Source: Emydura subglobosa
Taxonomy: Eukaryota > Chordata > Testudines > Chelidae
Direction of reading: 5' to 3'
Assembly (NCBI GenBank): GCA_007922225.1
Contig: ML679959.1
Location: forward strand, 24,030,118-24,094,117
Length of the DNA stretch: 64,000 bases
Below are positions 1 to 10,595 of this stretch, one piece after another. Both the position numbers and the translations under genes were made by a program. The notes beneath the pieces are model-generated. The model did not search any database. It saw only the letters and a program-made list of their open reading frames with translations, and had not been told where the DNA came from. Positions within the stretch are counted from its first letter, which is position 1; every line of letters begins with the position of its first letter.

Positions 1-714
1 ATCTCACCTACTCTTGTTTAGCAGAAACAGCATGGAAGAACACTAACAATTCTGGGGAGTTTGCTGCCCCATGTCCATTGCTGTCCATGTCATATTGATT
101 ACCAGAGGATACATGCTGGAAATAATGATAATGCATTTCATTTTTATGCAGCATCCTAGGTGCTTTGCAGAAATATTCAGTAATTTTCTCATATTGAAAT
201 ATGAGAAGCAATGTGTCTAGTGATTAAAGCAGGAAACAGAGAGTGAGGAGAAAAGGGTTCTACACGCAGCTCTGCCACCAACTAGCAATAGGACCTTAGA
301 TAAATTGCTTAGTCTTCCTTCTTAGTCTCTTTCCCTAATGGTAAAATTGGGATTATGATATTTAGCTGCTTTTGTAAAACATTGGATGAAAGGAGCTGTG
401 TAGATGCAAAGGGGTTGCATCATATTCAAAGTACCATGCCAAATACAGATATAAAAAAATCTTTCATCCTCTTTTCAGTTCAAAGGATGGGACCTTTCTA
501 ATTATGACGTGTACCCATGTTGGCCCTAAAAGTCCTCAAGATCAAAAACCTGTATCTTTCTGACCTGAGAAGGTGAGTTAGGGCAGACGCCATTGAGAGA
601 AAAACAACATGAAACATCATGATGCCATTGTTAGTCACTTTTCAGAGTAGAGCCACACTTGAAGCATTCTCCTCCAATCCTTTATTATAACAAACCAAGT
701 AAGTAATAACATAC

Positions 715-802
715 CTGGCTGTAACGTGCACTCATAGCTACGCAGGTGAACAATTCTCCTTGGCTTGTTAATGTAGAGGATTGCTTTACACTGTCCAAAA
801 AC
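715..802 (-). CDS. FETUB: FETUB exon 3: cystatin domain 1 end
   Basis: 88 nt, phase 0 to 1, between a CCTTAG acceptor and a GTATGT donor. It encodes VFGQCKAILYINKPRRIVHL and then SYECTLQP, collinear with human VYGQCKAIFYMN and YNCTLRP. Confidence 0.93.
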
Positions 803-3800
803 CTAAGGGATTATAAATATGTGCTGTGACTGTTGGCGCAGTTAGTTTTGCAACCTGTCAGTAGCCATAAAGCCTCTAAATAGTGCATTCTTTTTCAGAC
901 ATTTATATAATTCTTTACAAAGACAGATTTTGAATTAATGTTCAGCTGAGAATGAAGCAAGTGTTTCACCATAAAAGACTTTCAAGAAATAAAAAAAGCC
1001 AGATTCTCAGTTGATATAAATCAACATAATTCTCTGGACTTCAGTGGAGCTATGTGCATTTACACCAACTGAGAATCTGGCCAGTAGGTTCAGATTCTCA
1101 GTTGGCCACTGAGGACAGCTGAGAAGAGATAGCACAAAGGAGCTGTTTTCAGCTGGGCTGGTGCTACATCTGCACACTGTCAGTCAGCTGCTCAGACTCC
1201 CCCAAATCCTTCTGGCTACTGGGGATTGATGGGGTACATTGGCACATTTCCTTTTTCCTGGCTTTGCCTCCTCCATTGGGAGCCAGGAGGAGGGTATTCA
1301 CAGAGCCCAACCAGCTGAAAACAGCAGGAGCTCAGCACAGAGTAAATGTCCTAGCCCCTCCCGCTATCTTCCAGCCATGCTCCGTTGGTAGCAAGGAGGG
1401 AGAATGGCATAAAAGTCTGTACATCAGCTTATGGCACTGCAGGATCACCCTCATACTACAAGGAGCCTGGGCTGATTACGCTGGCTTTAGCATGAGTTTA
1501 TGCCAGCAGTATGAAAAGAATTTCACCCAGTCTGTTCATCCTATCAGTGACTTTAAATGTGAATGATCGGGTGGTTCTTTGAATGGCTTCTGAGAATATT
1601 CTCCCTTGTGGGATCAAGGCACCTGTGCCGGGAGCTTCTGAAATCTTCTGATGAACAGTCTCCATTGGGGCCACTCACCTGTCACTGTTTCTCCCTTTGT
1701 GGAAGGCTCCAGAGGTATAAAAGAGCTGGGGCCCAACCCCATCAAAAGTGCTGCTGTGATGCTCAGGAAATGGTTTTATTTTTGAATTTCAGGTTTTTGT
1801 TTAAAAAAATAAAAACTGCTTGACAAAAACCAAACATTTTTTGTTTGTTTTTAACCAAAACCTGAATATTTTCATCAGATGCTAAAACAATTTTTCAGGC
1901 AAAAATTCCTTTTCAGTGAAAATATTTTGTCAAAAAAAGTTTTGACTGGCTCTAGCAGGGAGCCCAGGTTGCTTGCTGTGTCTGTGATGCTTAGCTTACT
2001 CTTTGTTCTTTCTTTTTACTCTTGCGGGCTTATAATTTGTTAGATTGTGAGAACAAAAAAAGCATTAAGATCAGTAAAGTGACTCTCTTTCATTCCTCTT
2101 TTGTCTGGCTATTTTTCAAAGAAACCCTTACAGGATTGCTATAGAAAGTAAACCACTGTTTTCTAAACACTGCTCTAACTTGCATATTTACTAGGAACTG
2201 CTTATTTGATCTAGTTGGAAAAAAATTGTTGACATTTTGAATTTCAGAACTCATAAACTGGCTGAAAAACAGCAAAATATTTTCATGGACATGTTTTTAA
2301 AATGCTTTTCAAAATATATTTCATTAAAAAATTTCAATTTTTAACCAGCCTATTGCTTATAGGAATCATCTGTGCAAGGATCTTTGCTTTCTTCAGTAGT
2401 AGTTGAGCCATACTCTCCCACATACATTTAAATCTAAAAAAAAAAATCCTTACCGTTTCATGTTCAAGTCTGTTCTTACAATCCTTCCACAAGGTTCTGC
2501 TGAGTACATGGCATTCAGTTTCTATCACATCCAAGATGAGATAGAAGACAGAACCAGTGGTTATCTAAACACAATGAAGAAGGGGTTACGTCACAATTTC
2601 ACCCAGCACAAAGAAAAAGGACTAAAAATGAGGGATGGACAAATGTCAAAAAGTTCATACAAGCACCCAAAAAAGACTGAAAATGTTGTGGGCCAAATCT
2701 TTAGCTAGTGTAAATCAGCATATGCTAGTTGAGTATCTGGCCTGTAACAACATGCTCTCTTGAAATATTTCTAATGCTTCCAGCCCTCAGTGAGGTCAGA
2801 ATTATTGGAAAAACCACCTTTCTTGAGTTATTTTCACACTTTCTGTTCTGGTGCCAAACAGAACCCAAGAATAAGGATGAACCATGGTAATGGGAAATTG
2901 TTTTTAAAATAGTTGACAGAACTTCATGGTTTGTTGAAATTTAGGTCTGTTCTAATTCTAGTGAAAACAAAAGAATTATCTACTGGTGTGTTGTATCAGT
3001 AAATAAAGAATTTATATTGTTGAAGTTTCCTAGCATGCACTGAGCATATGACATCAGAAGCTGGATAGAGCACTGGACTGGGACTCAGGAGACCTAGGTT
3101 CTATTCCTGGCTTGGCCACTGGCCTGCTGGGTGACTTGGGGCCAGTCACTTCCCTTCTCTGTACCTCAGTTTCCCCATCTGTAAAATGTGATAATCATAC
3201 TGATCTCTCTGGTAAAGTGCTTTTGAGATCTATTGATGGAAAGTGCTGTATGAGAGCTAGCTATTCTTATTATGGAAAGAGGCACTGCAGGCTTCTCCTG
3301 CGTTTTGCAGTCACTGTACAGATACAATATGATGGTTATTTGCCGCTATAAATGTTCCACTGGAAGAAAATCATCTCAGTGATTAGCCTCAGGACAATGG
3401 ATATAGTGCAAGTGAGTTAGAGGGTGCTGGTCCTTCTGCAGATGAAATGAGATGCGGCTTTTACTAATGTGCATAGCACCTAGGTACTGCAGTGACATGT
3501 GTCTTAGAAATGTAACGGCTATTGGCTAATTTAGATTACAGATTAGACAGACAGTAGGAACATTTCAAGTTCTGCAAATGTCAATGTTTTTTGTCTCTGT
3601 GCAGCATTTGGGTGTCAGACTCGTTATTTTTAAATATATCCTGTCTTAGAAAAACATTCTTCTGAATTTCACAGGTGAGCGGACAGGGATGGAGGGATTT
3701 ATAAAGAAACTGAAGTTGGTATTTGAGCTTCCAAATTAGTCACCCAAGTATTCTGGAGCGCACACATTCCACATCAAACAGGTGTATTTGCGATCAAACA

Positions 3801-5620
3801 CATGTTCAATGTCAAATATGTCTATTCTGCTGAATCACGCAGACCTGTTTTGAAGCTTGGTGAATTTGGGAATATTTAAGGGCTTGAATACAATCAAACT
3901 GAACCAAAGTCCTTGTTTTACCCAGCCCAGCCCTCCAATACTGGATCAACTCTAACAGACAGATGGGCTCTGAGTATACTGTATGTCCATATCACTTTTC
4001 TCTGCCACGTTTCAGATGCATCAGCCTCCGTCTGAAGGCATGTTGAAAATGTTTTCATCATAGGCAGTGATAACAAAAATGAGCGGGAAAGGGAGTGAGT
4101 GGCTTTTTCACTGATTTATAACACAGGCAAATAATAAGTTTCTCTACTCTTTCTGAGGAACAAAGGTGTCGGAGAGGTCCATTAACATGTGATGGAGTCA
4201 GTTCAGGGAGTAACATTGGTACTAGCTGTGCTCATTCTGTGTGCGCTGAGAGTGACTCCATGGGGGAAATTCTCAGCTGGCCTGATCTGGTTGCTCTCTG
4301 CTCACTATGTGCCGCATGAGCAGTGCAGAGGGTAGCGAATCTGGGCCAAAGAGTGGTAGAGCACATGTGCAACTTTATTGACACGATTCCTGATCACTAC
4401 AGGATACATTTAATCGTGGTATTTTCCTTTGTGGGTTGCTAGGGAAGCTGTGTCCCGATGGGTAGGAAATAAGAACATAAGAATGGCCATACTGGGTCAG
4501 ACCAATAGTTAGTCTATCCCAGTATCCTGTCTTCCAGCAGTGGCCAATGCCAGGTGCTTCAGAGGGAATGAGTAGAACAGGTAATCATCAAGAGATCCAT
4601 AGTGAAAGGTTCAAGTAGATGTGGGAGATCTTTAAATATCTGGCAATGGATTTTTTGTTCAGGTACAGCCCTATTAGCTATTAAACCATGCAAGGGAGTA
4701 CCCAGATATGATTATATTAGTGTGCAGTAGAGGAAGGGGGTGTTACTACCATGTTTATACAGTGCCTGGCATATTGGAGCATTGCACACTGTCACATTGC
4801 TCCTGGTGGGGCCTCCTAGATGCTGTTGTAATACAAACAATAAAAAAATAGCCACGGAGATCCACTTTCCTCTTAGATCTGCATTTCTTTTTAAAGCCAG
4901 TCTGATGTTTGCATGGGATCTGGTTTCAAAGTTCTCTCGGCAAGTCAGCCTTCAGTGAGGTGCCCAAATGTATGTGAAAAAATTCCCTGGGCCCAATTCA
5001 CTATTACTTTGTATCTTGTATAGTCATCTAGACCTGAGCAAGGTGGGTGTACAGTGTTATTCAGTGATAATGATGGTGCTTCACTCCCACTGGACAGATG
5101 CCAATGACTATACTAGGTCCATTGCCATAGAGAACCAGATCCCCCTACTTCCAATTACCCTAGCTGCTTTAATTTGCTCTTGTGAAATTATTTCCATTCA
5201 TTTGTGTGTGAAGTTGCCATTGCCCTTAGAGTCCTAGGAAAATTTAGCTTTTCACATTTTCTACACATTAGAATGAATCCCCTGCCTTTGTGAAACGTCT
5301 TTCTGAGCATTCCTTGGTTCAGATCCCCATTGCTAGGGCAGCCAGACAAAGCCTCTGCCCCATGACAAACACGACCCTAGAATGCGAGAGTTCCTTACCT
5401 GGGGAGTTTCTTGGACGCTGAAAATTCGATAGAGGCCTAGCACGTAGCCTTCTCTTTGGTTAGCATTGATCTGGCGCAGAGCCAGGTCTGCAGCTGCCTC
5501 TACTGCAGAGCCATTACACGCAGGGGAAAGGAACCCAGGTGGGGGTTCCTTGACTGGAGGAGACGTAGCCCAGGAACATAGCGACTGAATGCCAAAGAGA
5601 AGCAAAACGAGCAGGGTCAT
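715..5620 (-). CDS. FETUB: Fetuin-B, 5' part (exons 1-3), continues off the left edge
   Basis: Fetuin-B is a secreted liver cystatin-family protein that in mammals inhibits ovastacin and prevents premature zona hardening (family knowledge). Three exons on the minus strand (5620-5399, 2564-2454, 802-715) encode the signal peptide and all of cystatin domain 1, with the same 0-0-1 phases as AHSG exons 1-3. Similarity to human FETUB is clear. Examples are an ALR.IN...GYVL.L.R motif in exon 1, FYLILDVIETECHVL with W..DC in exon 2, and GQCKAI...Y.CTL.P in exon 3. No stop or frameshift is seen. Exon 4 onward was not found in the first 700 bases and must lie outside the window. Confidence 0.93.
1003..1083. 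repeat. Short palindromic interspersed repeat
   Basis: CAGATTCTCAGTTGATATAA and its inverse TTACACCAACTGAGAATCTG surround a centre with CTTCAGTGGAGCTATG. Related copies lie at about 2690, 18160, 19250, 37098, 38344 and 38645. Confidence 0.7.
2454..2564 (-). CDS. FETUB: FETUB exon 2: cystatin domain 1
   Basis: 37 codons, phase 0 at both ends, starting after a GTTTAG acceptor and ending at a GTAAGG donor. It encodes ITTGSVFYLILDVIETECHV and then W.KDC, matching human LFYLTLDVLETDCHVL and WQDC. Confidence 0.93.
3058..3278 (+). mobile_element. MIR/CORE-type SINE, nearly full length
   Basis: The tRNA-like head (GATAGAGCACTGGACTGGGA, then GGTTCTATTCCTGG), the core CTGGGTGACTTGGGGCCAGTCACTTC, CCTCAGTTTCCCCATCTGTAAAATG and the tail near AAGTGCTGTATGAGAGCTA..TTATTAT are all present. 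It lies in FETUB intron 1. Confidence 0.85.
4468..4620 (-). mobile_element. CR1 LINE 3' end
   Basis: The plus strand starts AAGAACATAAGAATGGCCAT followed by ACTGGGTCAGACC, which is the reverse of the CR1 3' end GGTCTGACCCAGTATGGCCATTCTTATGTTCTT. It lies in FETUB intron 1. Confidence 0.85.
5399..5620 (-). CDS. FETUB: FETUB exon 1: signal peptide and start of cystatin domain 1
   Basis: 74 codons ending in phase 0 at a GTAAGG donor. A signal peptide (MTLLVLLLFGIQSLCSWA) precedes SPP, then the domain start ACNGSAVEAAADLALRQINA and GYVLGLYRI. Human FETUB has the same order of SPP, CN.S.V.A.A..ALR.IN and GYVL.L.R. Confidence 0.94.
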
Positions 5621-5736
5621 TCTGCTAAGAAAACCGGTGTAGCAGATAAAAAATACTGTAATGTCTGGGAAGCCACAACAGAGAGGCCAGGGCCAGCCAG
5701 CTGGAAAGAATAAACGTTTGAAACATAGTCAAGCCT

Positions 5737-5745
5737 CTTTATATA
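5737..5745 (-). promoter_or_regulatory. FETUB: FETUB TATA box
   Basis: The minus strand reads TATATAAAG about 117 bases upstream of the FETUB ATG, at a spacing similar to the AHSG TATA box. The implied transcription start near 5710 is inferred. Confidence 0.5.
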
Positions 5746-6805
5746 CTTGGTTGTGTCCCCCTTATAGAACACACTGACCATCACCTTTAAACCTGCATAC
5801 ATGGCAACTGCAAACACTAAGTCAATGATTAGAATGTTGTACATTCAGTGTAGCGACTTGTAGACCAGGGCCAAACTCTGCTCTTGGTTTCATATGTCCA
5901 AGGTGGATTTCATTAGGCGGGTCTCAGACATTTAACCTCGCTGATTTCAATAGATCTGCATGCAGTACCCTGAAAGCAAGATCTGTTATATAAATGGTCC
6001 AATGCTGCTCCCTCTAAAGTCAAACTTTAACAGAAACATGACCAGGACCGACGTTTGGGTAACTGAGTTTACACTTTTTAATTTTTTAACTTAAATATAT
6101 ATTGAATAAAATAAAATAACAAGCCTCCATGAAATGTAGAGAGCCATGTGTATTTGAGAGGGAGAATGCAGCTCTGCCTCACAGTACGAGATAATATAAT
6201 AATAGGGACACATCCTAAAAAGGCCTATGGGCCATACCATGTTGCTTGTTTTAAAGCAGAACTAGCCACTGACTTCAGTGGGGAGAGATGATGATGGTGA
6301 TTGATTTATTACAAAGAGCCTGGAGTGCTAAGTGCTTCTCAAACATATAGATAGACACTGTCCCTACCCCAACACGCTGAAATATTATTAGCAGACATGA
6401 TGCAAAATATGAGCAAATACCATAGGTGGGAGAAGATAGGATGAGTGGACAAAGGTTACCAAAATAAGGTTGTGTAGTTACATGTCTTGTTACAAAACAC
6501 ATAAAAAGCAACCTCTCCGCAACCCACTCATATCCCCTTCCTGGGGCTGTTGCCCTCCTACGTCTTGCGCACTATCTGACACTTACCCGCTCCCTGATCC
6601 TCCCTCACTTTCCATCATCATCCAACCACCTCTCCTCCCTCTGCAAACTTCCCTCTTTCCCACATCCTTTCTTGCCATCCCACTCTCCACTCTCACTCCA
6701 AGGGCAACCCCAGGCAATTGCTGGGGAGGAGCTGGGAGAAAAAGCAAGTAATAGGAGAGCGCAGGATCAAATAAAGGGAGGAATTGCTTTATCTTACAGC
6801 CTTTA

Positions 6806-7035
6806 GGCCAGGGGTGGGGAACCTTTTTGTTGCCAAGGGCCTGATGGTGGCCCTGGCGGCGGGCGGGGATTCGGCGGCAGGGGGGGGATTTGGCGGCGGC
6901 ACAGTTACGTGTGGGGCGGTGCCCGCCGCCGAAATGCCGCCGCCGTTTCCGCCTTTTCGGCGGCACGGTTTTGCAGTGTCCGCAGGGTTCCGTGGGGCAG
7001 TAACCGCCTCCGGACTCCCCCCGCCGCCGAAAATG
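6806..7035 (+). mobile_element. Probable hAT remnant, very GC-rich
   Basis: It starts CAGGGGTGGGGAACCTTTTT, a hAT-type end, then becomes GGCGGC/GCCGCC-rich through 7030. No matching right end or duplication was found, so it is probably truncated. Confidence 0.5.
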
Positions 7036-7169
7036 TTACTGATTTATGAGGTTTATCCATCAGCCTAAGAAGTTGTTCACTAGTTACCTATTAGCTCTCA
7101 GGTGAGTTTCAAAATACAAACCAAACAAGGTCTCAGAAATTCTTTCCAGAGCAAAACTGGTTTGAAGTG

Positions 7170-7230
7170 GACTGTTGGAGAGGGCTATGAACCATTGGTC
7201 TGACCCAGTATGGCCATTCTTATGTTCTTA
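7170..7230 (+). mobile_element. CR1 LINE 3' end, short
   Basis: GAACCATTGGTCTGACCCAG followed by TATGGCCATTCTTATGTTCTTA is the diagnostic CR1 3' end; only about 60 bases remain. Confidence 0.8.
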
Positions 7231-7274
7231 AGACCTGGGAAGGAAGAGTGCTGTGGAAAGGGAAAGACTTTCTC

Positions 7275-7310
7275 TATGGGGGAAAAAAGGAAAAAAAAAA
7301 AAAAAAAAAA
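7275..7310. repeat. Poly-A/purine tract
   Basis: GGGGGAAAAAAGG is followed by about 20 A. It follows a CR1 3' end by about 45 bases. Confidence 0.85.
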
Positions 7311-7922
7311 GGTAACTTTTAAAAAGATGATTTTAGTGCCAGTGAAAAATGCCAGAGAAACAGCCCAGGCGAGTGAAGGCAGCAGCATTGCAACTCACTC
7401 ACCCTGCCTCCTGCCAGCTTCCTTCCACCCTGCCCTGGAACAGTCCTCCCGTATGGGTAAAGGGTAATAACTCACCTTCTGTTTCCATGCCTTTCTTGGC
7501 CTCTGTTCTGACACTGCCATAGGTGCCAATTAGTGCAGGCTGTGCTGGTGGCTTTAATGGTGGAGAATTGCTACATTCTTGGCTCTGTTCCCATTCCCCC
7601 CACTGCCCAGCTGGGTATAAACAGCTTCCTTTCTGTTAAGTAGCTGATCTCTGTCCCTCGTTTCAGTTGGTGCACGGAGTCAGTAAAGCTCAGTATGTCC
7701 TGCTGGAACGCACCAACAATAGCCATGCCGCAGCAAAGCAGCCTTTCGAGTCATGGCAATCAAAACTGGTGAGAAGCACAGAGAGTTAATCATGTGGCTC
7801 TGACACGGCTGTTCGCTCTGTCACTCAAAGAAAGGGAGGGGGCTTGATTTATTTGTTAATTGGCATTTCTAGGTCACTCATCACCATAGCATGAGTGCTA
7901 AGCACAAGGCGATCAGCTAGAG

Positions 7923-8251
7923 CAGGGGTTCTCAAACCTTTTTTTCTGCGACTCTCTTTGAAAATATTTCCGGCTGTGACGACGACCCCCCCAAAAGTGA
8001 CGGCTCTTCCCGTGCCATGCCATGCCACCCTTACTTCTGCACTGCTGCTGGAGTCAGTGTTGCCTTCAGAGTACTTGGGCAGTAGCTGCTAATCTCCAGC
8101 CATACAGCTGTGAAGGGCTCTGGCTATCAGCCATGCATGGGGCTGACAGCTGCAGCCACGGCATGCACGGGGGCTGACAGCTTGTGACCCCCCCCCCATA
8201 ATAACCTTGTGACCCCTTGAGGGGTCCCGACTCCCAGTTTGAGAACCCCTG
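7923..8251 (+). mobile_element. Non-autonomous hAT element with perfect 8-bp target duplication
   Basis: Terminal inverted repeats CAGGGGTTCTCAAACC and GTTTGAGAACCCCTG are flanked by identical AGCTAGAG octamers at 7915-7922 and 8252-8259. There is no transposase frame. The 8-bp duplication and CAGGGG termini identify the hAT superfamily. Confidence 0.92.
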
Positions 8252-10024
8252 AGCTAGAGCAATAGGGGTGTGTATCTGCATCACTATATGCTGCAGAGGA
8301 AGAGGAATAACAGTGTTTAAAGTCAGTTGTATATAATGGGTGTAGGTGTCAGGGAGAGGGGAGATGAGTTGTGGTTATTAACTGCTGCATTAGGTCAGCG
8401 CAAGCCAGGATAGGAAGGAGAGTGAGTGCGTATGTCAGGAGGAGGAGGGAGGGAGTGGTTCAGAGCCTGGAAGCAGCAAATCTCCTTTTTGCCCTTGGTG
8501 TGTTATGGCTAAGGAATAAAGGAAATACAGTAAGAGAACGATTCCTGCTACCACGTTATTGCATAGGAATCTGCAGAGATTCCGGCTACAAACACGTGCT
8601 CAGAACTGCCACAGAAGAGAAGTTTTTCCTGACCACAGAGAGCATTGGATGTGCCTTCAGAAGGGTAATACACACTGCCCTATACTCAGGACACTCATTG
8701 AAGTTTTAGTGAAGGGAAAACCAGAATGTACAAATACAAAAGATGGGGAACCTTATTCCTTCTGAGAGAATCAAGAAGCCAGTTCGGTATAGTCCTTGGG
8801 CTGACGATAAAACAAATAAAACAGTAACAGTCTAGATAAAGCCTGCATTGTATTGCACCGATGTGCAAGAAATGAGTGGGTGTGACCAGGGCATATGGAA
8901 TTTTCCCCCATCCTCCCCCAAAAGCAGCAGGACAAAATCTCTCTGTAGGGGATAGTAAGAGAGAGGCTGTGCTGGTGCATTCTCTAGTGCACCATGTCAC
9001 CAATGACAGGTGTTAGTTGTGTTGCTCAATGCTGTACTGGAAGGTGCTCAGATACTATGGCGATGAGCAAAGTATAGAATGAAATAGACATGTGGTCCGC
9101 AAATCCATCTGGTTAGCATGTATACTTCAGAAGAGCATCAGTGTGTGTCCAGCATGTTCCCCCAGACCTGTGGAATCTCAGCCTGGCTGATCGGATTGCT
9201 ACAGTAAAATACACACTAGTCACTTTCCCTGATCATTCGTCACTGCACTAGCCAAGGTATAATTTGGCCCTTACATGTTTGAGAGAGGCACAGAGAGACC
9301 TTGTCTACTAACACAACAGTAAATGGCAAGCACCATCCTGCTACGGTAGCGTGGGACTGCATGCAGGTAGCATTTACTTTAAACTGAGATCCTCTCACAT
9401 CCAGGCACTTACACAGCACATCATGATCTCCTACCAGGAGAGCGAGCGCCATCAAGTGTGTCTGTTCCTGAACTGCAGATGCTTCCAGCATGTGGCATTA
9501 CTGCAGAGCAGCCTGCAGCAAATGTCAGATGTATTAGACCACTCAAGGCCTTGAGTTTTTATTTATTTAATTAGGGAACAGGAGAACGCCTGACCATCTT
9601 CTGGTTACATTATGTGCATTCTGCTAAATAGCCCGTCTCTTTGTTTTTGTAAATGAACACTGATGTTGCCATGCCCCGAGTGAGTTAGGTGCTTTAAACA
9701 TATATTAAAGACAGGCACAAACATGCCTCAGAGAACCTAAGCGCTAAAATAGACAAAGGATGGGCAGGAAAGCAGAAGATCTCACTTCTAATTTTCCCCC
9801 AAGTCCTTTCTGTGTGTGGGTTAAGAACTGTGTTGGCCTGATTTTCAGAAGTGCTGAGCACCCACATATCCCACGGACATCAATGTGAGCTGCAGCTGCT
9901 CAGCGCCTTTGAAAATGGGACCCGGTGTATCACCCCATGAAGCAGGTTACTGAGCAATTACGAGAGGCAATGCAGATAATAAATACAGGTGGAAAGAAGG
10001 CGAAGAGGCATTCATGCTTAACGT

Positions 10025-10030
10025 TTTATT
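10025..10030 (-). terminator. AHSG: AHSG polyadenylation signal AATAAA
   Basis: A canonical AATAAA on the minus strand lies about 280 bases after the AHSG stop codon, implying a 3' UTR of about 300 nt with cleavage near 10005-10015. Confidence 0.6.
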
Positions 10031-10307
10031 TGTGGAGCACCCTTGGTTGTTTTTCTTATCATGAGGTTATGGGTTTTAGAGCAGCATCACCTCTGCAGAT
10101 AGAGAGCACGACTCTGACAGTGTGTGGCCACCTCCTCTTCGGAGCAGATTATTGTGAGCTTTCCATCGCTTTCATATATCAGGGTGAAACCCACTGGAGC
10201 GTAGGGATTCGAGTGCTCTCAGACACTTGTACTTGGCAGTGTGCTCTGCATGTGGGTGATCCCACCAGCTAATTCTTTCATCAGCTGGCTAACTACTGTG
10301 CCTCACC

Positions 10308-10595
10308 CTACACTTGGAAATGTCGGATCCTCCCGGGACATATAGGGAATTTTTGAGGAGTTGGATCTATAGGGGGATGGGGGATGGCTGGGTCAAGAAC
10401 AGCCCCCACATCTCTTTTGACCACGGGATTTGGTGACTGCAGACCAACAGGAATTTCTGCGGAGCTGGACTGTGACTTATCATGGACTGAGCCGTGGTGG
10501 AAATGCCTGAGATCATGGTGCTTGACGCCTAGTGCCAGGGTGGGAAGCTGTCCTCCCAAGTGATCATGAATCAGGTGACGGTGGGTCACTCCAGG
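10308..10595 (-). CDS. AHSG: AHSG exon 7: His/Pro-rich tail and C-terminus
   Basis: 95 codons plus TAG, after a TTTTCCAG acceptor. The first half is strongly histidine-rich, about ten His in the first 42 residues, with clusters such as HRHLIHDH and KHHDLRHFHH. It then becomes Pro-rich and ends CPGRIRHFQV, the conserved fetuin-A terminus whose cysteine bonds to the N-terminal DCDD cysteine (family knowledge). Confidence 0.94.
   Translation of the reverse strand, partial: PGVTHRHLIHDHLGGQLPTLALGVKHHDLRHFHHGSVHDKSQSSSAEIPVGLQSPNPVVKRDVGAVLDPAIPHPPIDPTPQKFPICPGRIRHFQV

Larger units (their letters stand above)
5850..10000. other. Intergenic region between AHSG and FETUB
   Basis: About 4 kb between the AHSG polyadenylation signal and the FETUB promoter. 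Apart from the hAT elements, CR1 end and purine tract listed, I see no gene; open frames here lack splice sites or family resemblance. MIR-like debris lies around 6290-6420 and 9680-9770. Confidence 0.6.

Noticed and set aside
6583..6966. 127-codon minus-strand open frame rich in Arg and Pro
   Set aside because: It overlaps the GC-rich hAT remnant; composition explains it, and no splice sites or motif are seen.
8371..8709. 112-codon plus-strand frame
   Set aside because: No splice sites, no motif and no signal peptide; its length is compatible with chance.
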